This document shows positions 37,653-47,512 of a stretch of 64,000 bases of DNA, piece by piece. The stretch spans positions 525,632 to 589,631 of the forward strand of contig NZ_VDMC01000002.1 in assembly GCF_006346335.1 (NCBI RefSeq), given 5' to 3'. Made by a program: the position numbers and the translations under genes. The notes below the pieces were generated by a model, which was not told the origin of the DNA, did no database searches, and worked only from the letters and a program-made list of their open reading frames with translations. Origin of the DNA: Aequorivita sinensis (lineage in GTDB: Bacteria; Bacteroidota; Bacteroidia; Flavobacteriales; Flavobacteriaceae). Within the stretch, counting starts at the first letter, position 1. Each line of letters begins with the position of its first letter.

Positions 37653-39857
37653 ATGACAGAAGCAGACTTAGAAGAAGAAAAAAAAGAAATTGCAAAGCAG
37701 TATAAAGAGTTGCTAAAAATCAGTTATCGCACCTTAACCAAGGAAGATAAAAAACTGATTCGCAGCGCCTTCGACCTTGCTGTAGATGCACATAAAGAGC
37801 AACGCCGTAAAAGTGGTGAGGCTTATATTTTTCATCCTATTGCAGTTGCAAAAATCGTTGCCTCGGAGATTGGTTTAGACGCCACCTCTATCGCAGCAGC
37901 ACTATTACACGATGTTGTGGAAGATACCGAGTACACTGTTGAGGATATCGAAAAAATGTTTGGCAAAGTGGTTGCTCGCATTGTAGATGGACTTACAAAA
38001 ATTGCCCACATATCACTTTCGGAAGATGTTTCTATGCAAGCAGAGAATTTCCGTAAAATGTTGCTTACTCTAAATGAAGACATTAGGGTAATCATCATTA
38101 AAATTGCGGATAGGCTTCATAATATGCAAACCATGGATAGCATGCCGCCGCATAAACAGCGTAAAATTGCTTCCGAAACACTTTATATATACGCGCCTCT
38201 TGCACATCGTATCGGTCTCTATAACATTAAAACAGAACTTGAAGATTTAGGTCTTAAGTTTACTGAACCCGATGTTTACGCCGATATTTTAAGCCGAATT
38301 AAAGAAAGCAAAGAAGAGCAAGATGCTTATATCAATGCTTTTAACAATGTTATAAAAAATTCCTTAGATGCCGAAGAATTAGAATACGATATTAAAGGGC
38401 GTCCGAAATCTATTTTCTCTATTCGCAGGAAAATGCTGGCTCAAAACGTAACTTTTGATGAGGTTTACGATAAGTTTGCCGTTCGTATTATCTACAAGAG
38501 TAAACCTGAAAACGAAAAGTTTTTAGCCTGGAAAATATATTCTATAGTTACTGATCATTTCCGTCCTAACCCAATACGTTTGCGCGATTGGATTTCCTCA
38601 CCTAAATCAACAGGATACGAAGCCCTTCATATTACCGTAATGGGGCCTAAAGGGCGTTGGGTAGAAGTACAAATTAGAAGTGAGCGTATGAATGAAATTG
38701 CTGAAAAAGGTTTCGCAGCGCACTACAAATATAAAAACAAAGAGAAAGACGATGGTGGTTTAGAGAATTGGCTCAATAAATTACAAGATACTTTAGAAAA
38801 TTCAGAAATAAGCGCTGTAGATTTTGTTGAAGAATTCAAACTGAACCTGTACGCAAAAGAGATTTTCGTTTTCACACCAAAAGGAGACTTATACTCCCTT
38901 CCAAAGGGCGCAACTGCTTTAGATTTTTCTTTTCATATTCACACCGAAATCGGGATGCATACTCGTGGAACAAAAGTGAATGGAAAACTAGTTCCCCTAA
39001 GTCATCAATTGAAAAGCGGGGATCAAGTTGAAATAATTACATCTGATAATGCAAAGCCAACTGCCAACTGGTTAAACTATGCAACCACTGGTCGTGCGCG
39101 ATCAAAGATTAAATCTTCTTTAAAAGACGAAAAGAAACAAATTGCCGCTGAAGGAAAAGAAATTTTAACGAGGAAGTTAAAATCATTAAAAATAAATCTT
39201 GACGAAAACACCATCAATCAAATGGTTGTATTCTTTAAGGTAAAAACCAGCCTCGATCTGTATTACCGTGTAGGAGCAGGAATTATCGACAACCAAAAGT
39301 TGAAAGATTTTGCTTCATCCAGAAGTAATGCCTTTATCAGTTTCTTTAAAAATAAAATCAGAAAGCCAGACAGGCCTGAAGATATCCACAAAGAAGAAAT
39401 TACTGAAAAGTTCGATCAGCTAGTATTCGGAAAAAACGAAGACAAGTTAGATTACAAAATAGCGAATTGTTGTAACCCGATTCCTGGAGATGATGTTTTT
39501 GGATTCGTTACAGTAACCGACGGAATAAAGGTGCATAAAACCACCTGCCCTAACGCTTTACAATTACAGAGTAATTATAGCTACAGAATTATGCCTGCTA
39601 AATGGGTAGATTCTACTCAGCGTGAATTCAAGGCAATACTTAATATTAGCGGAATAGATACAATTGGACTTGTAAATGAAGTTACCAAGGTAATTTCAAA
39701 CAACCTTAATATCGACATGAAGAGTGTTCATTTTGATAGTGACGATGGAGTTTTCACAGGGAAAATTATTGTTATTGTTAAAAACAGAACCATCCTTAAC
39801 AACTTAATGGATAACATTAAAAAGATTAATGGAATTGACAAAGTTTCCAGAGAATAA
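37653..39857 (+). CDS. Bifunctional (p)ppGpp synthetase/hydrolase (Rel/SpoT)
   Basis: 734 residues with the full long-RSH layout: HD hydrolase (ALLHDVVEDTEYT, about 85-97; RLHNMQTM), synthetase (FDEVYDKFAVRIIYKS, EVQIRSERMNEIAEKGFAAHYKYK), TGS domain (IFVFTPKGDLYSLPKGATALDFSFHIHTEIG), a Cys-containing ZFD region (ANCCNPIPGDDVFGF) and C-terminal ACT. Both catalytic halves look intact. It controls the stringent response. A TTTG-N20-TACTTTTA element upstream is one base off the promoter consensus. Followed by fur and purA. Confidence 0.95.
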   Translation: MTEADLEEEKKEIAKQYKELLKISYRTLTKEDKKLIRSAFDLAVDAHKEQRRKSGEAYIFHPIAVAKIVASEIGLDATSIAAALLHDVVEDTEYTVEDIEKMFGKVVARIVDGLTKIAHISLSEDVSMQAENFRKMLLTLNEDIRVIIIKIADRLHNMQTMDSMPPHKQRKIASETLYIYAPLAHRIGLYNIKTELEDLGLKFTEPDVYADILSRIKESKEEQDAYINAFNNVIKNSLDAEELEYDIKGRPKSIFSIRRKMLAQNVTFDEVYDKFAVRIIYKSKPENEKFLAWKIYSIVTDHFRPNPIRLRDWISSPKSTGYEALHITVMGPKGRWVEVQIRSERMNEIAEKGFAAHYKYKNKEKDDGGLENWLNKLQDTLENSEISAVDFVEEFKLNLYAKEIFVFTPKGDLYSLPKGATALDFSFHIHTEIGMHTRGTKVNGKLVPLSHQLKSGDQVEIITSDNAKPTANWLNYATTGRARSKIKSSLKDEKKQIAAEGKEILTRKLKSLKINLDENTINQMVVFFKVKTSLDLYYRVGAGIIDNQKLKDFASSRSNAFISFFKNKIRKPDRPEDIHKEEITEKFDQLVFGKNEDKLDYKIANCCNPIPGDDVFGFVTVTDGIKVHKTTCPNALQLQSNYSYRIMPAKWVDSTQREFKAILNISGIDTIGLVNEVTKVISNNLNIDMKSVHFDSDDGVFTGKIIVIVKNRTILNNLMDNIKKINGIDKVSRE

Positions 39858-40023
39858 GTAAAATAGATGAAGATTTAAGGTGTTCCAAGAATTGAAAACT
39901 ACAGTATACTTCACGTATTTAGGCCTAAAAAGCTGAATTCTATAGTTCCAAATACCTGAAGTTTCTTTTTCTTCAATTTCCATAATAGAACATCTAAATT
40001 TTGAGTAACTTTGCATCCTTATT

Positions 40024-40494
40024 ATGAGCATTAAAACAGACTTAAATAATCAGGCTATTGTAAAGAACGTTTTCACGGGTTTCTTAGAGGAAAAAGGACA
40101 CCGTAAAACGCCAGAGCGCTTTGCTATACTTCAAGAAATTTATGACCACGACGACCATTTTGATATTGAATCGTTGTATATAAATATGAAGAATAAAAAT
40201 TATCGCGTAAGTCGCGCAACGCTTTACAACACTATTGAATTACTTTTAGAGTGTGGTTTGGTTCGCAAACATCAGTTTGGACAAAACCAAGCGCATTACG
40301 AAAAGTCATATTTCGACCGCAACCACGATCACGTTATCCTTTCGGATGGCGAAGTGATTGAGTTTTGCGATCCTAGAATACAAAGCATTAAAAAAACTAT
40401 TGAAGAAGTTTTCAATATTGAAATAACCAACCATTCACTATATTTCTACGGAAATAAAAAACCCGCAACAAATTCTGACGCGGACAATTCTTGA
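40024..40494 (+). CDS. fur: Fur-family metal-responsive transcriptional regulator
   Basis: 156 residues. N-terminal winged helix with [25 protein letters not shown] and [22 protein letters not shown]-terminal dimer domain with [20 protein letters not shown]. The DNA-binding helix and the His/Glu metal-site region are present. The structural-zinc CxxC pair of classical Fur is missing (the site reads ILSDG). A -7 match TAACTTTG sits at 40006-40013. It is 6 bp upstream of purA and probably co-transcribed. Whether it is Fur, PerR or Zur cannot be fixed from sequence. Confidence 0.85.
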   Translation: MSIKTDLNNQAIVKNVFTGFLEEKGHRKTPERFAILQEIYDHDDHFDIESLYINMKNKNYRVSRATLYNTIELLLECGLVRKHQFGQNQAHYEKSYFDRNHDHVILSDGEVIEFCDPRIQSIKKTIEEVFNIEITNHSLYFYGNKKPATNSDADNS

Positions 40495-40500
40495 TAAATT

Positions 40501-41775
40501 ATGGCAGTAGACTTACTACTTGGACTACAATGGGGCGACGAAGGCAAAGGAAAAATTGTCGACGTACTTACAAAAAACTATGATATAATCGCACGCTTTC
40601 AAGGCGGGCCAAACGCAGGTCACACCTTAGAATTCGACGGTATTAAACACGTTTTAAGAACAATTCCATCTGGAATTTTCCACACAAACGCAATGAACGT
40701 AATTGGTAACGGTGTTGTTATCGATCCTGTTGTTTTTGTAAAAGAACTTGAAGGACTTGACAAATACAATATCGATTACAAGAAAAACTTAATTCTGTCA
40801 AGAAAAGCACATATCATTTTACCAACACACCGTTTGCTTGACGCAGCTTCTGAAGCTTCTAAAGGAAAGGCGAAAATTGGTTCTACTTTAAAAGGTATCG
40901 GACCAACTTATATGGATAAAACCGGAAGAAACGGAATTCGTATTGGTGATTTAGAATTAGACAACTGGAAAGATAAATATCGCGCATTAGCAGATAAGCA
41001 TGAAGCGTTAATTGCTTTTCACAATGTTGATGTTCAGTACGATTTAGCAGATCTTGAAGCCGAATTTTTCGCTTCAGTAGAAACGCTAAAAACACTAACA
41101 TTTATTGATAGTGAAGAATACTTACACCAAGCACAAAAATCTGGAAAGACAATTTTAGCTGAAGGAGCTCAAGGTTCGTTATTAGACATCGACTTTGGAA
41201 CTTATCCTTTTGTAACGTCTTCAAATACAACTGCTGCTGGTGCTTGTACTGGTTTGGGAGTACCGCCTAACAAAGTAAAAGACGTATTCGGAATATTTAA
41301 AGCATACACAACCCGCGTTGGTAGTGGTCCATTCCCTACCGAACTTTTTGATGAAGTAGGCGCAAAAATGGCAAAGATTGGTAACGAATTTGGAGCTGTT
41401 ACAGGGCGTGCAAGACGTTGTGGATGGTTAGATTTAGTTGCGTTAAAATACGCTGTTCAAGTGAATGGTGTAACACAATTAATAATGATGAAAGCCGACG
41501 TTTTAAGCGGATTTGATACATTAAAAATTTGTACTGCATACAATTATAAAGGCGAAACTATTCAGCATCTACCATACAACGTTGAAGCCGAAAACGTTAC
41601 TCCTATCTATACAGAAATGAAAGGTTGGAAAGCCGATTTAACTAAGATGAGTGAAGCATCTCAGTTACCTCAAGCGCTAAAAGACTACATAGATTTCCTT
41701 GAAAAAGAATTGGAAATTCCTATCAAGATAGTATCTGTAGGTCCAGATAGAAAACAAACAATTCTTAGAGATTAA
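40501..41775 (+). CDS. purA: Adenylosuccinate synthetase
   Basis: 424 residues, the standard length. It has the GTP-binding and catalytic start GLQWGDEGKGKIVDVL (Asp13 region), GGPNAGHTL, GSTLKGIGPTYMDKTGRNGIR, EGAQGSLLDIDFGTYPFVTSS, AYTTRVGSGPFPTE and the C-terminal VSVGPDRKQTI. It joins IMP and aspartate using GTP, the first step to AMP. It lies 6 bp behind fur and near the rel gene; (p)ppGpp is a known inhibitor of PurA. Confidence 0.97.
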   Translation: MAVDLLLGLQWGDEGKGKIVDVLTKNYDIIARFQGGPNAGHTLEFDGIKHVLRTIPSGIFHTNAMNVIGNGVVIDPVVFVKELEGLDKYNIDYKKNLILSRKAHIILPTHRLLDAASEASKGKAKIGSTLKGIGPTYMDKTGRNGIRIGDLELDNWKDKYRALADKHEALIAFHNVDVQYDLADLEAEFFASVETLKTLTFIDSEEYLHQAQKSGKTILAEGAQGSLLDIDFGTYPFVTSSNTTAAGACTGLGVPPNKVKDVFGIFKAYTTRVGSGPFPTELFDEVGAKMAKIGNEFGAVTGRARRCGWLDLVALKYAVQVNGVTQLIMMKADVLSGFDTLKICTAYNYKGETIQHLPYNVEAENVTPIYTEMKGWKADLTKMSEASQLPQALKDYIDFLEKELEIPIKIVSVGPDRKQTILRD

Positions 41776-41814
41776 GAATTAGTTTTTAAACATCATAACT
41801 TTCAAATACATAAT

Positions 41815-41841
41815 CCTACAAGGTTTTAAAAACCTTGTAGG
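41815..41841. repeat. Perfect 27-bp palindrome with 13-bp arms
   Basis: Arms CCTACAAGGTTTT and AAAACCTTGTAGG around one base, 39 bp behind purA. It has the look of the short palindromic elements dispersed between flavobacterial genes; it lacks a T-run, so it is a poor terminator. Copy number in the genome cannot be judged from one window. Confidence 0.7.
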
Positions 41842-41884
41842 TATTTGAGTTTAAAGCGGAGAACAAATAAAAGAGAAGCAGCAT

Positions 41885-43582
41885 TTGAAAGCAATAACGG
41901 CATATATTTTACTTTTTCTTTTCTTCGGAATACATCTTTCCGCACAGGAAAAACAGAAAGTTGATATACAATCTGGTTATCTAGAAATACGACCAGAGTT
42001 TCCGAATGCAGCAATATACACTAAAGACGAATCGGGACAAGTTTATATTGTTCATGAAGGTGTAGAAATGTGGTGCGACCAAGCTTTTGTTTATTTAAAA
42101 AGCAACTTCGTTAAAGCTTACGGTCAAGTACGAATTACGCAGGGCGATACTATTTCAATGAATAGTAAATACGCCGAGTATAACGGAAATACTCAATTTG
42201 CCTTTGCAAGTGGTGATGTAGTACTTACTGAACCAAAAACTACACTGAAAACAGATACCCTTTACTTCGATAGGGTTAAACAACAAGCTTTTTACAGATC
42301 TGGAGGAACTGTACAAGACACCTCGAGTGTATTGACAAGTAGAATTGGAAGGTATTTTGCAGAAAGTCAGAAGTATCAGTTTTTATCAGACGTAAAGATT
42401 GTAAATCCAAAATACACGGTAAAGAGCAATCAATTAGACTTTTATTCCGAATCTGGTGATGCTTACCTCTACGGTCCTTCAACTATAGAAAGTGAAACTA
42501 GCACTGTATATTGCGAGCGTGGATATTACGACACTCGCGGAGATACAGGTTATTTTGTGAAAAATTCTAGAGTAGATTACGAAAACAGAACCCTTTATGG
42601 CGATAGTATTTATTTCGACCGTAATAAAAGTTTTGCTTCGGCCACCAATAACATTAGAGTAATAGACACTATTAACAAAAGCTTTATCCGCGGGCATTAC
42701 GCTGAAGTTTTTCGCGCTAAAGATTCTGTTTTTATAACCAAAAGAGCTGTTGCAATTACAGTTCGTGACAACGACTCTATTTACGTTCATGCCGATACCT
42801 TACAGGTAACAGGAAAGCCTGAAAATAGAATCCTAAAAGGTTTTTACCAAGCAAGAATGTTTAAACCTGGCAAAGAAGGCGATGAACCTACTAGCGGTAA
42901 ATGCGATTCTATCTACGTAAATGAAAAGCGAGGCATCACAAAGTTATTGCGAAACCCTGTGATGTGGAGTGGTGAAAATCAAATGACTGGTGACACCATT
43001 CATATTTTATCAGACACTTTAACGAATAAACTAGACACATTAAAAGTTTTTAATAATGCGTTTTTAGTTCAGAAAGATAGTTTGGGTTACAATCAAGTAA
43101 AGGGAGAAAGTCTCATTGGGCTTTTCACAAACAACGAGTTAGATACCGTAAACATCAACAAAAACACTCAAGTAATTTATTATTCTCGAGACGATAAAGA
43201 GCAATTAGTTGGGATAAACAATACTGTTTCGAGTTCGATACAAATGTATTTGGAGCAACAGCAAATAACAGGAATTAGATTTATTAAAAAAGCAACAGGT
43301 AAAGTATATCCACCATCAATGCTTCCTGAAAACGCTCGGATTTTACCTGGTTTTACATGGAGAGGTGACGAACGTTTATTAAAAGTAGAAGATTTATTTA
43401 AAGATAAACCAGCCCCTATTTTACCTAAAATTCAAGGCATTCCGTTGCCTTACGACGAAAGTGAGTTTTTTGAAGATATACCTGAAGATAAAATTCAACT
43501 CCCAAAAGAGTCCAAGTTAAGTCCGAAGGATCTCCAAAACCGCCCAGACGACCCTAAAGCGGAAACGGAAGAAGACGAGTAG
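41885..43582 (+). CDS. OstA/LptA-like outer-membrane biogenesis protein
   Basis: 565 residues. Signal peptide (to SAQ), then many beta-rich repeats of the OstA type: GQVYIVHEGVEMWCDQAFVY, YAEYNGNTQFAFASGDVVL, TDTLYFDR, TVKSNQLDFYSESGDAYLYG, YGDSIYFDRNKSFASATNN. The repeats recall the jellyroll of LptA/LptD-N, which shuttles lipopolysaccharide across the periplasm. The C-terminal tail is charged (EFFEDIPEDKIQL, EETEEDE). The frame begins with a TTG; no better start is visible. A 7-bp repeat array starts right after the stop codon. Confidence 0.85.
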   Translation: MKAITAYILLFLFFGIHLSAQEKQKVDIQSGYLEIRPEFPNAAIYTKDESGQVYIVHEGVEMWCDQAFVYLKSNFVKAYGQVRITQGDTISMNSKYAEYNGNTQFAFASGDVVLTEPKTTLKTDTLYFDRVKQQAFYRSGGTVQDTSSVLTSRIGRYFAESQKYQFLSDVKIVNPKYTVKSNQLDFYSESGDAYLYGPSTIESETSTVYCERGYYDTRGDTGYFVKNSRVDYENRTLYGDSIYFDRNKSFASATNNIRVIDTINKSFIRGHYAEVFRAKDSVFITKRAVAITVRDNDSIYVHADTLQVTGKPENRILKGFYQARMFKPGKEGDEPTSGKCDSIYVNEKRGITKLLRNPVMWSGENQMTGDTIHILSDTLTNKLDTLKVFNNAFLVQKDSLGYNQVKGESLIGLFTNNELDTVNINKNTQVIYYSRDDKEQLVGINNTVSSSIQMYLEQQQITGIRFIKKATGKVYPPSMLPENARILPGFTWRGDERLLKVEDLFKDKPAPILPKIQGIPLPYDESEFFEDIPEDKIQLPKESKLSPKDLQNRPDDPKAETEEDE

Positions 43583-43631
43583 TTGGAGGTTAGAAGTTGG
43601 AGGTTAGAAGTTAGAAGTTGGAAGTTGGAAA
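43583..43631. repeat. 7-bp tandem repeat array, TTRGARG
   Basis: Seven consecutive heptamers (TTGGAGG, TTAGAAG, TTGGAGG, TTAGAAG, TTAGAAG, TTGGAAG, TTGGAAA) right after the OstA-like stop codon. The same unit occurs at 54218-54294. Confidence 0.9.
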
Positions 43632-43744
43632 ATAAATTTCTTTTTTTAAAGATTTCTCAAATTCTTTTGGTTTTACTTTCAATTTCTACAAAACCAAAAG
43701 CATTTCTATAGATTTAAATTGCGCATATAATTATTCATAATACA

Positions 43745-44935
43745 ATGAAAAACGACTTCTTCAAATATCAGGCACAAACCACTCCTCACCCATTGGCGAT
43801 GGAAATTTCTCGTGCAGAAGGGAGTTATATTTACGACAAATCTGGTGGAAAACACCTCGATTTTGTCGCTGGAGTTTCAGCTTGTACACTTGGACATTGT
43901 CATCCACGAGTGGTTTCGGCTATAAAAAATCAGACTGAAAAATATCTTCACGTTATGGTTTATGGAGAATACATTCAAGATCCAGCCGTAGCGCTTACAA
44001 AATTACTCGTTGAAAATTTACCTGAAAACCTAAACACCACATATTTAGTAAATAGCGGTACAGAAGCCATAGAAGGGGCTTTAAAACTAGCACGACGCGC
44101 AACAGGTAGAACACAAATTCTATACGCAAATAACGCCTATCACGGCAACACTATGGGGTCTATGAGTGTTATGGGCTTCGAAGAGCGCAAAAAAGCATTT
44201 AAACCTTTAATACCTAATTGTTTTCCTGTTACTTTTAATAACGAAGCAGACCTTGAAAAAATAACTTCAGAGACTGCTGCTATTATTTTAGAAACCATTC
44301 AGGGTGGAGCAGGCTTTATTCAGCCAGACAATAACTATCTGAAAAAAGTACGTGAAAAGTGTGACGAAACCGGCACTTTGTTAATCCTAGATGAAATTCA
44401 ACCAGGCTTTGGCCGCACAGGAGAGCTTTTCGCATTTCAACATTTTGGAATAGCCCCAGACATATTAGTTATGGGAAAAGGAATGGGTGGAGGAATGCCA
44501 ATTGGTGCGTTTACGACTTCACACGAAGTGATGACATTACTTCAAGACAATCCAAAATTAGGGCATATCACTACTTTTGGTGGTAATCCTGTAATTGCTT
44601 CAGCTGCCTTGGCGACACTTCAGGAATTAATTGAAACCGATATTATAAAGCAAACCCTTGAAAAGGAAAAACTGTTTAGAAAACTACTAAATCACCCATT
44701 AATTACAGAAGTTCGCGGACGAGGTTTAATGCTTGCAGCAATGGTGGAAACCCCAGAAATTACAAACGAAGTTATCCTTGCTTGTAAGGACCGAGGATTA
44801 ATTCTTTTTTGGCTACTTTTCGAAGGAAGAGCCATACGTATTACACCTCCCCTAACAATTAGCAATGACGAAATTACAGAGGGTTGTAATATAATTTTAG
44901 AAGTTTTAGATTCAATTCAAAAGAAAGCAAACTAA
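43745..44935 (+). CDS. Class III PLP-dependent aminotransferase
   Basis: 396 residues. Motifs are DFVAGVSACTLGHCHPRVV, YLVNSGTEAIEGALKLARRATGR, AYHGNTMGSMSVMG, LILDEIQPGFGRTG (cofactor Asp), and the PLP lysine in VMGKGMGGGMPIGAF, with TTFGGNPV ahead of the small domain. The family includes acetylornithine, ornithine and 4-aminobutyrate transaminases. The neighbours do not reveal the substrate, so no symbol is given. Confidence 0.93.
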   Translation: MKNDFFKYQAQTTPHPLAMEISRAEGSYIYDKSGGKHLDFVAGVSACTLGHCHPRVVSAIKNQTEKYLHVMVYGEYIQDPAVALTKLLVENLPENLNTTYLVNSGTEAIEGALKLARRATGRTQILYANNAYHGNTMGSMSVMGFEERKKAFKPLIPNCFPVTFNNEADLEKITSETAAIILETIQGGAGFIQPDNNYLKKVREKCDETGTLLILDEIQPGFGRTGELFAFQHFGIAPDILVMGKGMGGGMPIGAFTTSHEVMTLLQDNPKLGHITTFGGNPVIASAALATLQELIETDIIKQTLEKEKLFRKLLNHPLITEVRGRGLMLAAMVETPEITNEVILACKDRGLILFWLLFEGRAIRITPPLTISNDEITEGCNIILEVLDSIQKKAN

Positions 44936-45071
44936 ATCATACTATTGATTTTCAGATGTTTATACACTTATTTTCTTGTTGATAAGTTCGTTAACAAGAA
45001 ACTCGGCATAACAATTGAACTTAAATTATCATTACTATCTTTAAAATAGTTACAACCGTTAAAACGAGCGT

Positions 45072-46472
45072 ATGCAATTAAGTTCAAACGAGCATAACAA
45101 CTTTGCCCTTGAGAAATTCGAATCTATGCTGAAAACCAACAGCGTACTGTTTTTCGATTCCGAGGAATTTGAAGAAATAGTGCATCATTACCTTGCAAAC
45201 GGAAAAATGGCACTAGCTAAAAAAGCGACTAAATTAGGTTTAGAGCAACATCCTACTTCTACCAACCTTAAGCTTTTTAAAATTGAAATTTACATCTTCG
45301 AAAATCAATTAGATATTGCTGAAGAGCTTTTAAATGAACTTTATTTATTAGAGCAAAGCAACGAGGAAATTTACATTCAAAAAGCAAATATCTTCTCTCG
45401 TAGAGATCAACACAAAGAAGCAATTTCGCTATTAGAGCAAGCTTTAGACATCACAACAGATGAAAGCGATGTGCTTTCATTGCTAGGTATGGAATATCTT
45501 TTTATGGAAGATTACCAAAACGCCAAGCGATATTTTATGAAGTGTTTAGAGAAAGACGAACAGGATTATTCTGCACTTTACAACATTATTTACTGTTTCG
45601 AATATCTTGAAGAATACGAGCAAGCAATAGATTATCTAAATGATTTTTTAAACAAAAATCCTTATTGTGAAGTAGCTTGGCATCAAGTGGGGAAGCAATA
45701 TTTCGCTTTAAAAGATTATAAAAAAGCACTTGCGGCTTTCGACTTCGCTATTATTAGCGATGATAGATTTATTGGCGCATACCTTGAAAAAGGCAGAGTA
45801 CTTGAAAAACTCAAAAGATATAGAGAAGCAATAGAAAGTTATTCTATTACATTAGGATTAGACGACCCTACATCATACGCCCTACTTCGCATTGGAAAAT
45901 GTTATGAGAAATTAGGTAATGATGAAATGGCACTTCAGTTTTTTACTAAATGTGTAGAAGAAGATTCTTTACTAGATAAAGGTTGGATAGCTATTACTGA
46001 TTATTACTACAAAAACAAGCAGTATCAAAAAGCCTTATACTATATCGAGAAAGCTATTAATATTGATAGTGAAAATGTGCTTTATTGGAAACGTTACGCC
46101 AAAATCAACAACAAACTAAGTCTTTTTGAAGAAGCTGAAGTTGGATTTCGTAAAACCTTAGAATTAGGGAATTATGAATTAGAATCTTGGTTAACACGTA
46201 GTGATATTTTAACGAAGTTGGGCGAATTTGAAGCAGCTGTAAACAATCTAAATCAGGCACTTGAATTTTATTCAGAAAATGCTGAGTTAGAATACCGACT
46301 ATCTGGATTGTATTTCATCTTAAACGAACATGATAAAGGTGCGTTTCACTTGAAAAATGCACTAAAATCTGAACCTGAATTTTTTATGATACTTGAAGAA
46401 TTATTTCCTTCAGTTCTAGAAATTAAAAGGGTTCAAGAAATAATCAAACAACACAAAAATCCTTCTCTTTAA
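45072..46472 (+). CDS. TPR-repeat protein
   Basis: 466 residues made almost entirely of about twelve TPR units (for example EDYQNAKRYFMKCLEKDEQD and QYQKALYYIEKAINIDSEN) with spacing of about 34 residues. No signal peptide or transmembrane helix is apparent, so it is probably a cytoplasmic scaffold or interaction protein. A TTG-N18-TATCTTTA element at 45015-45043 lies 28 bp upstream and is one base off the promoter consensus. Partners unknown. Confidence 0.88.
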   Translation: MQLSSNEHNNFALEKFESMLKTNSVLFFDSEEFEEIVHHYLANGKMALAKKATKLGLEQHPTSTNLKLFKIEIYIFENQLDIAEELLNELYLLEQSNEEIYIQKANIFSRRDQHKEAISLLEQALDITTDESDVLSLLGMEYLFMEDYQNAKRYFMKCLEKDEQDYSALYNIIYCFEYLEEYEQAIDYLNDFLNKNPYCEVAWHQVGKQYFALKDYKKALAAFDFAIISDDRFIGAYLEKGRVLEKLKRYREAIESYSITLGLDDPTSYALLRIGKCYEKLGNDEMALQFFTKCVEEDSLLDKGWIAITDYYYKNKQYQKALYYIEKAINIDSENVLYWKRYAKINNKLSLFEEAEVGFRKTLELGNYELESWLTRSDILTKLGEFEAAVNNLNQALEFYSENAELEYRLSGLYFILNEHDKGAFHLKNALKSEPEFFMILEELFPSVLEIKRVQEIIKQHKNPSL

Positions 46473-46507
46473 TTTGTGTATTTTTGGGGCTTTAGCAATT
46501 TAAAATT

Positions 46508-47488
46508 ATGCCTCAAAGAAATTTCATTCAATACTTATTAATTACTGCGAAAGGTTTAGCGATGGGCGCTGCCGATGTTGTTCCCGGTGTTTCGGGAGGT
46601 ACTATTGCCTTTATTTCAGGTATCTATGAAGAGTTGATAACAACCATTCACAATTTAGACCTAGGATTCTTTAAAATTTGGAAAAAAGAAGGCTTTTCTA
46701 AAGCTTGGAAACACTATAATCTTTCGTTTTTACTAGCCCTATTTTCAGGGGTACTTATAAGCATTTTATCCCTTGCAAAATTAATCACTTGGCTGTTGGC
46801 GTTTTACCCAATTGCTGTGTGGTCTTTTTTCTTCGGATTAGTAATCGCAAGTATATTATACGTAGGGAAACAGATTTCAAAATGGCGACTTGTAGTAGTT
46901 TTGGCATTAATAATTGCCACAGTCCTTTCCTATTTGGTTACTATTGCAGAGCCAATAGGATCACCAGATAGTATTTGGTTTCTTTTCTTAGCTGGTTTTA
47001 TTGCTATTATCGCGATGATTCTCCCAGGAATCTCAGGAGCTTTTATCCTTTTACTAATGGGCGCTTACACCACAGTTATAGGGATTATCACACAACTTAC
47101 AGAAGGTATTTCTACATTAGACACAAATCTTATTTTAAATTCCTTAGGAAAAATCTTAATCTTCGGACTTGGTGCTATAGTTGGGTTAAAATTATTTTCT
47201 AAAGTGTTAAACTGGTTGTTTAAACACCATAAAAACCTAATATTAGCAGTACTAACTGGGTTTATGATTGGCGCTTTAAATAAAATTTGGCCTTGGAAAG
47301 AAGTGCTTCAATACAGGCTAAATCACGCTGGAGAAGAAGTTCCGTTTTTAGAGAGGAGTATTCTTCCACAAAATTTTGATGGAAACCCTCAAGTAATATT
47401 GGCGATAGCTTTTGCTGTCATAGGCTTTTTAACCATATTTTTACTTGAACGTGTAGCCGTAAAAAAGCAAAATCCTACTGAGAGTTAA
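46508..47488 (+). CDS. DUF368 (PopT-like) polyprenyl-phosphate transporter
   Basis: 326 residues, about nine transmembrane helices. The DUF368 signature appears twice: GLAMGAADVVPGVSGGTIAFISG near the N-terminus and AIIAMILPGISGAFILLLMG in the middle, the inverted repeats of the fold. DUF368 proteins (PopT) recycle undecaprenyl phosphate across the inner membrane for wall and polysaccharide synthesis. A -7-like TATTTTTG lies at 46479-46486. A second copy starts 24 bp downstream. Confidence 0.9.
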   Translation: MPQRNFIQYLLITAKGLAMGAADVVPGVSGGTIAFISGIYEELITTIHNLDLGFFKIWKKEGFSKAWKHYNLSFLLALFSGVLISILSLAKLITWLLAFYPIAVWSFFFGLVIASILYVGKQISKWRLVVVLALIIATVLSYLVTIAEPIGSPDSIWFLFLAGFIAIIAMILPGISGAFILLLMGAYTTVIGIITQLTEGISTLDTNLILNSLGKILIFGLGAIVGLKLFSKVLNWLFKHHKNLILAVLTGFMIGALNKIWPWKEVLQYRLNHAGEEVPFLERSILPQNFDGNPQVILAIAFAVIGFLTIFLLERVAVKKQNPTES

Positions 47489-47512
47489 AACTTAAAAACA
47501 CATATCCCGATA

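Noticed and set aside
43583..43631. Possible CRISPR-like array
   Set aside because: Units are 7 bp with no spacers; simple tandem repeat.
44972..45001. TTTCTTGTT / AACAAGAAA hairpin as a terminator
   Set aside because: No T-run on either side; nature unclear.
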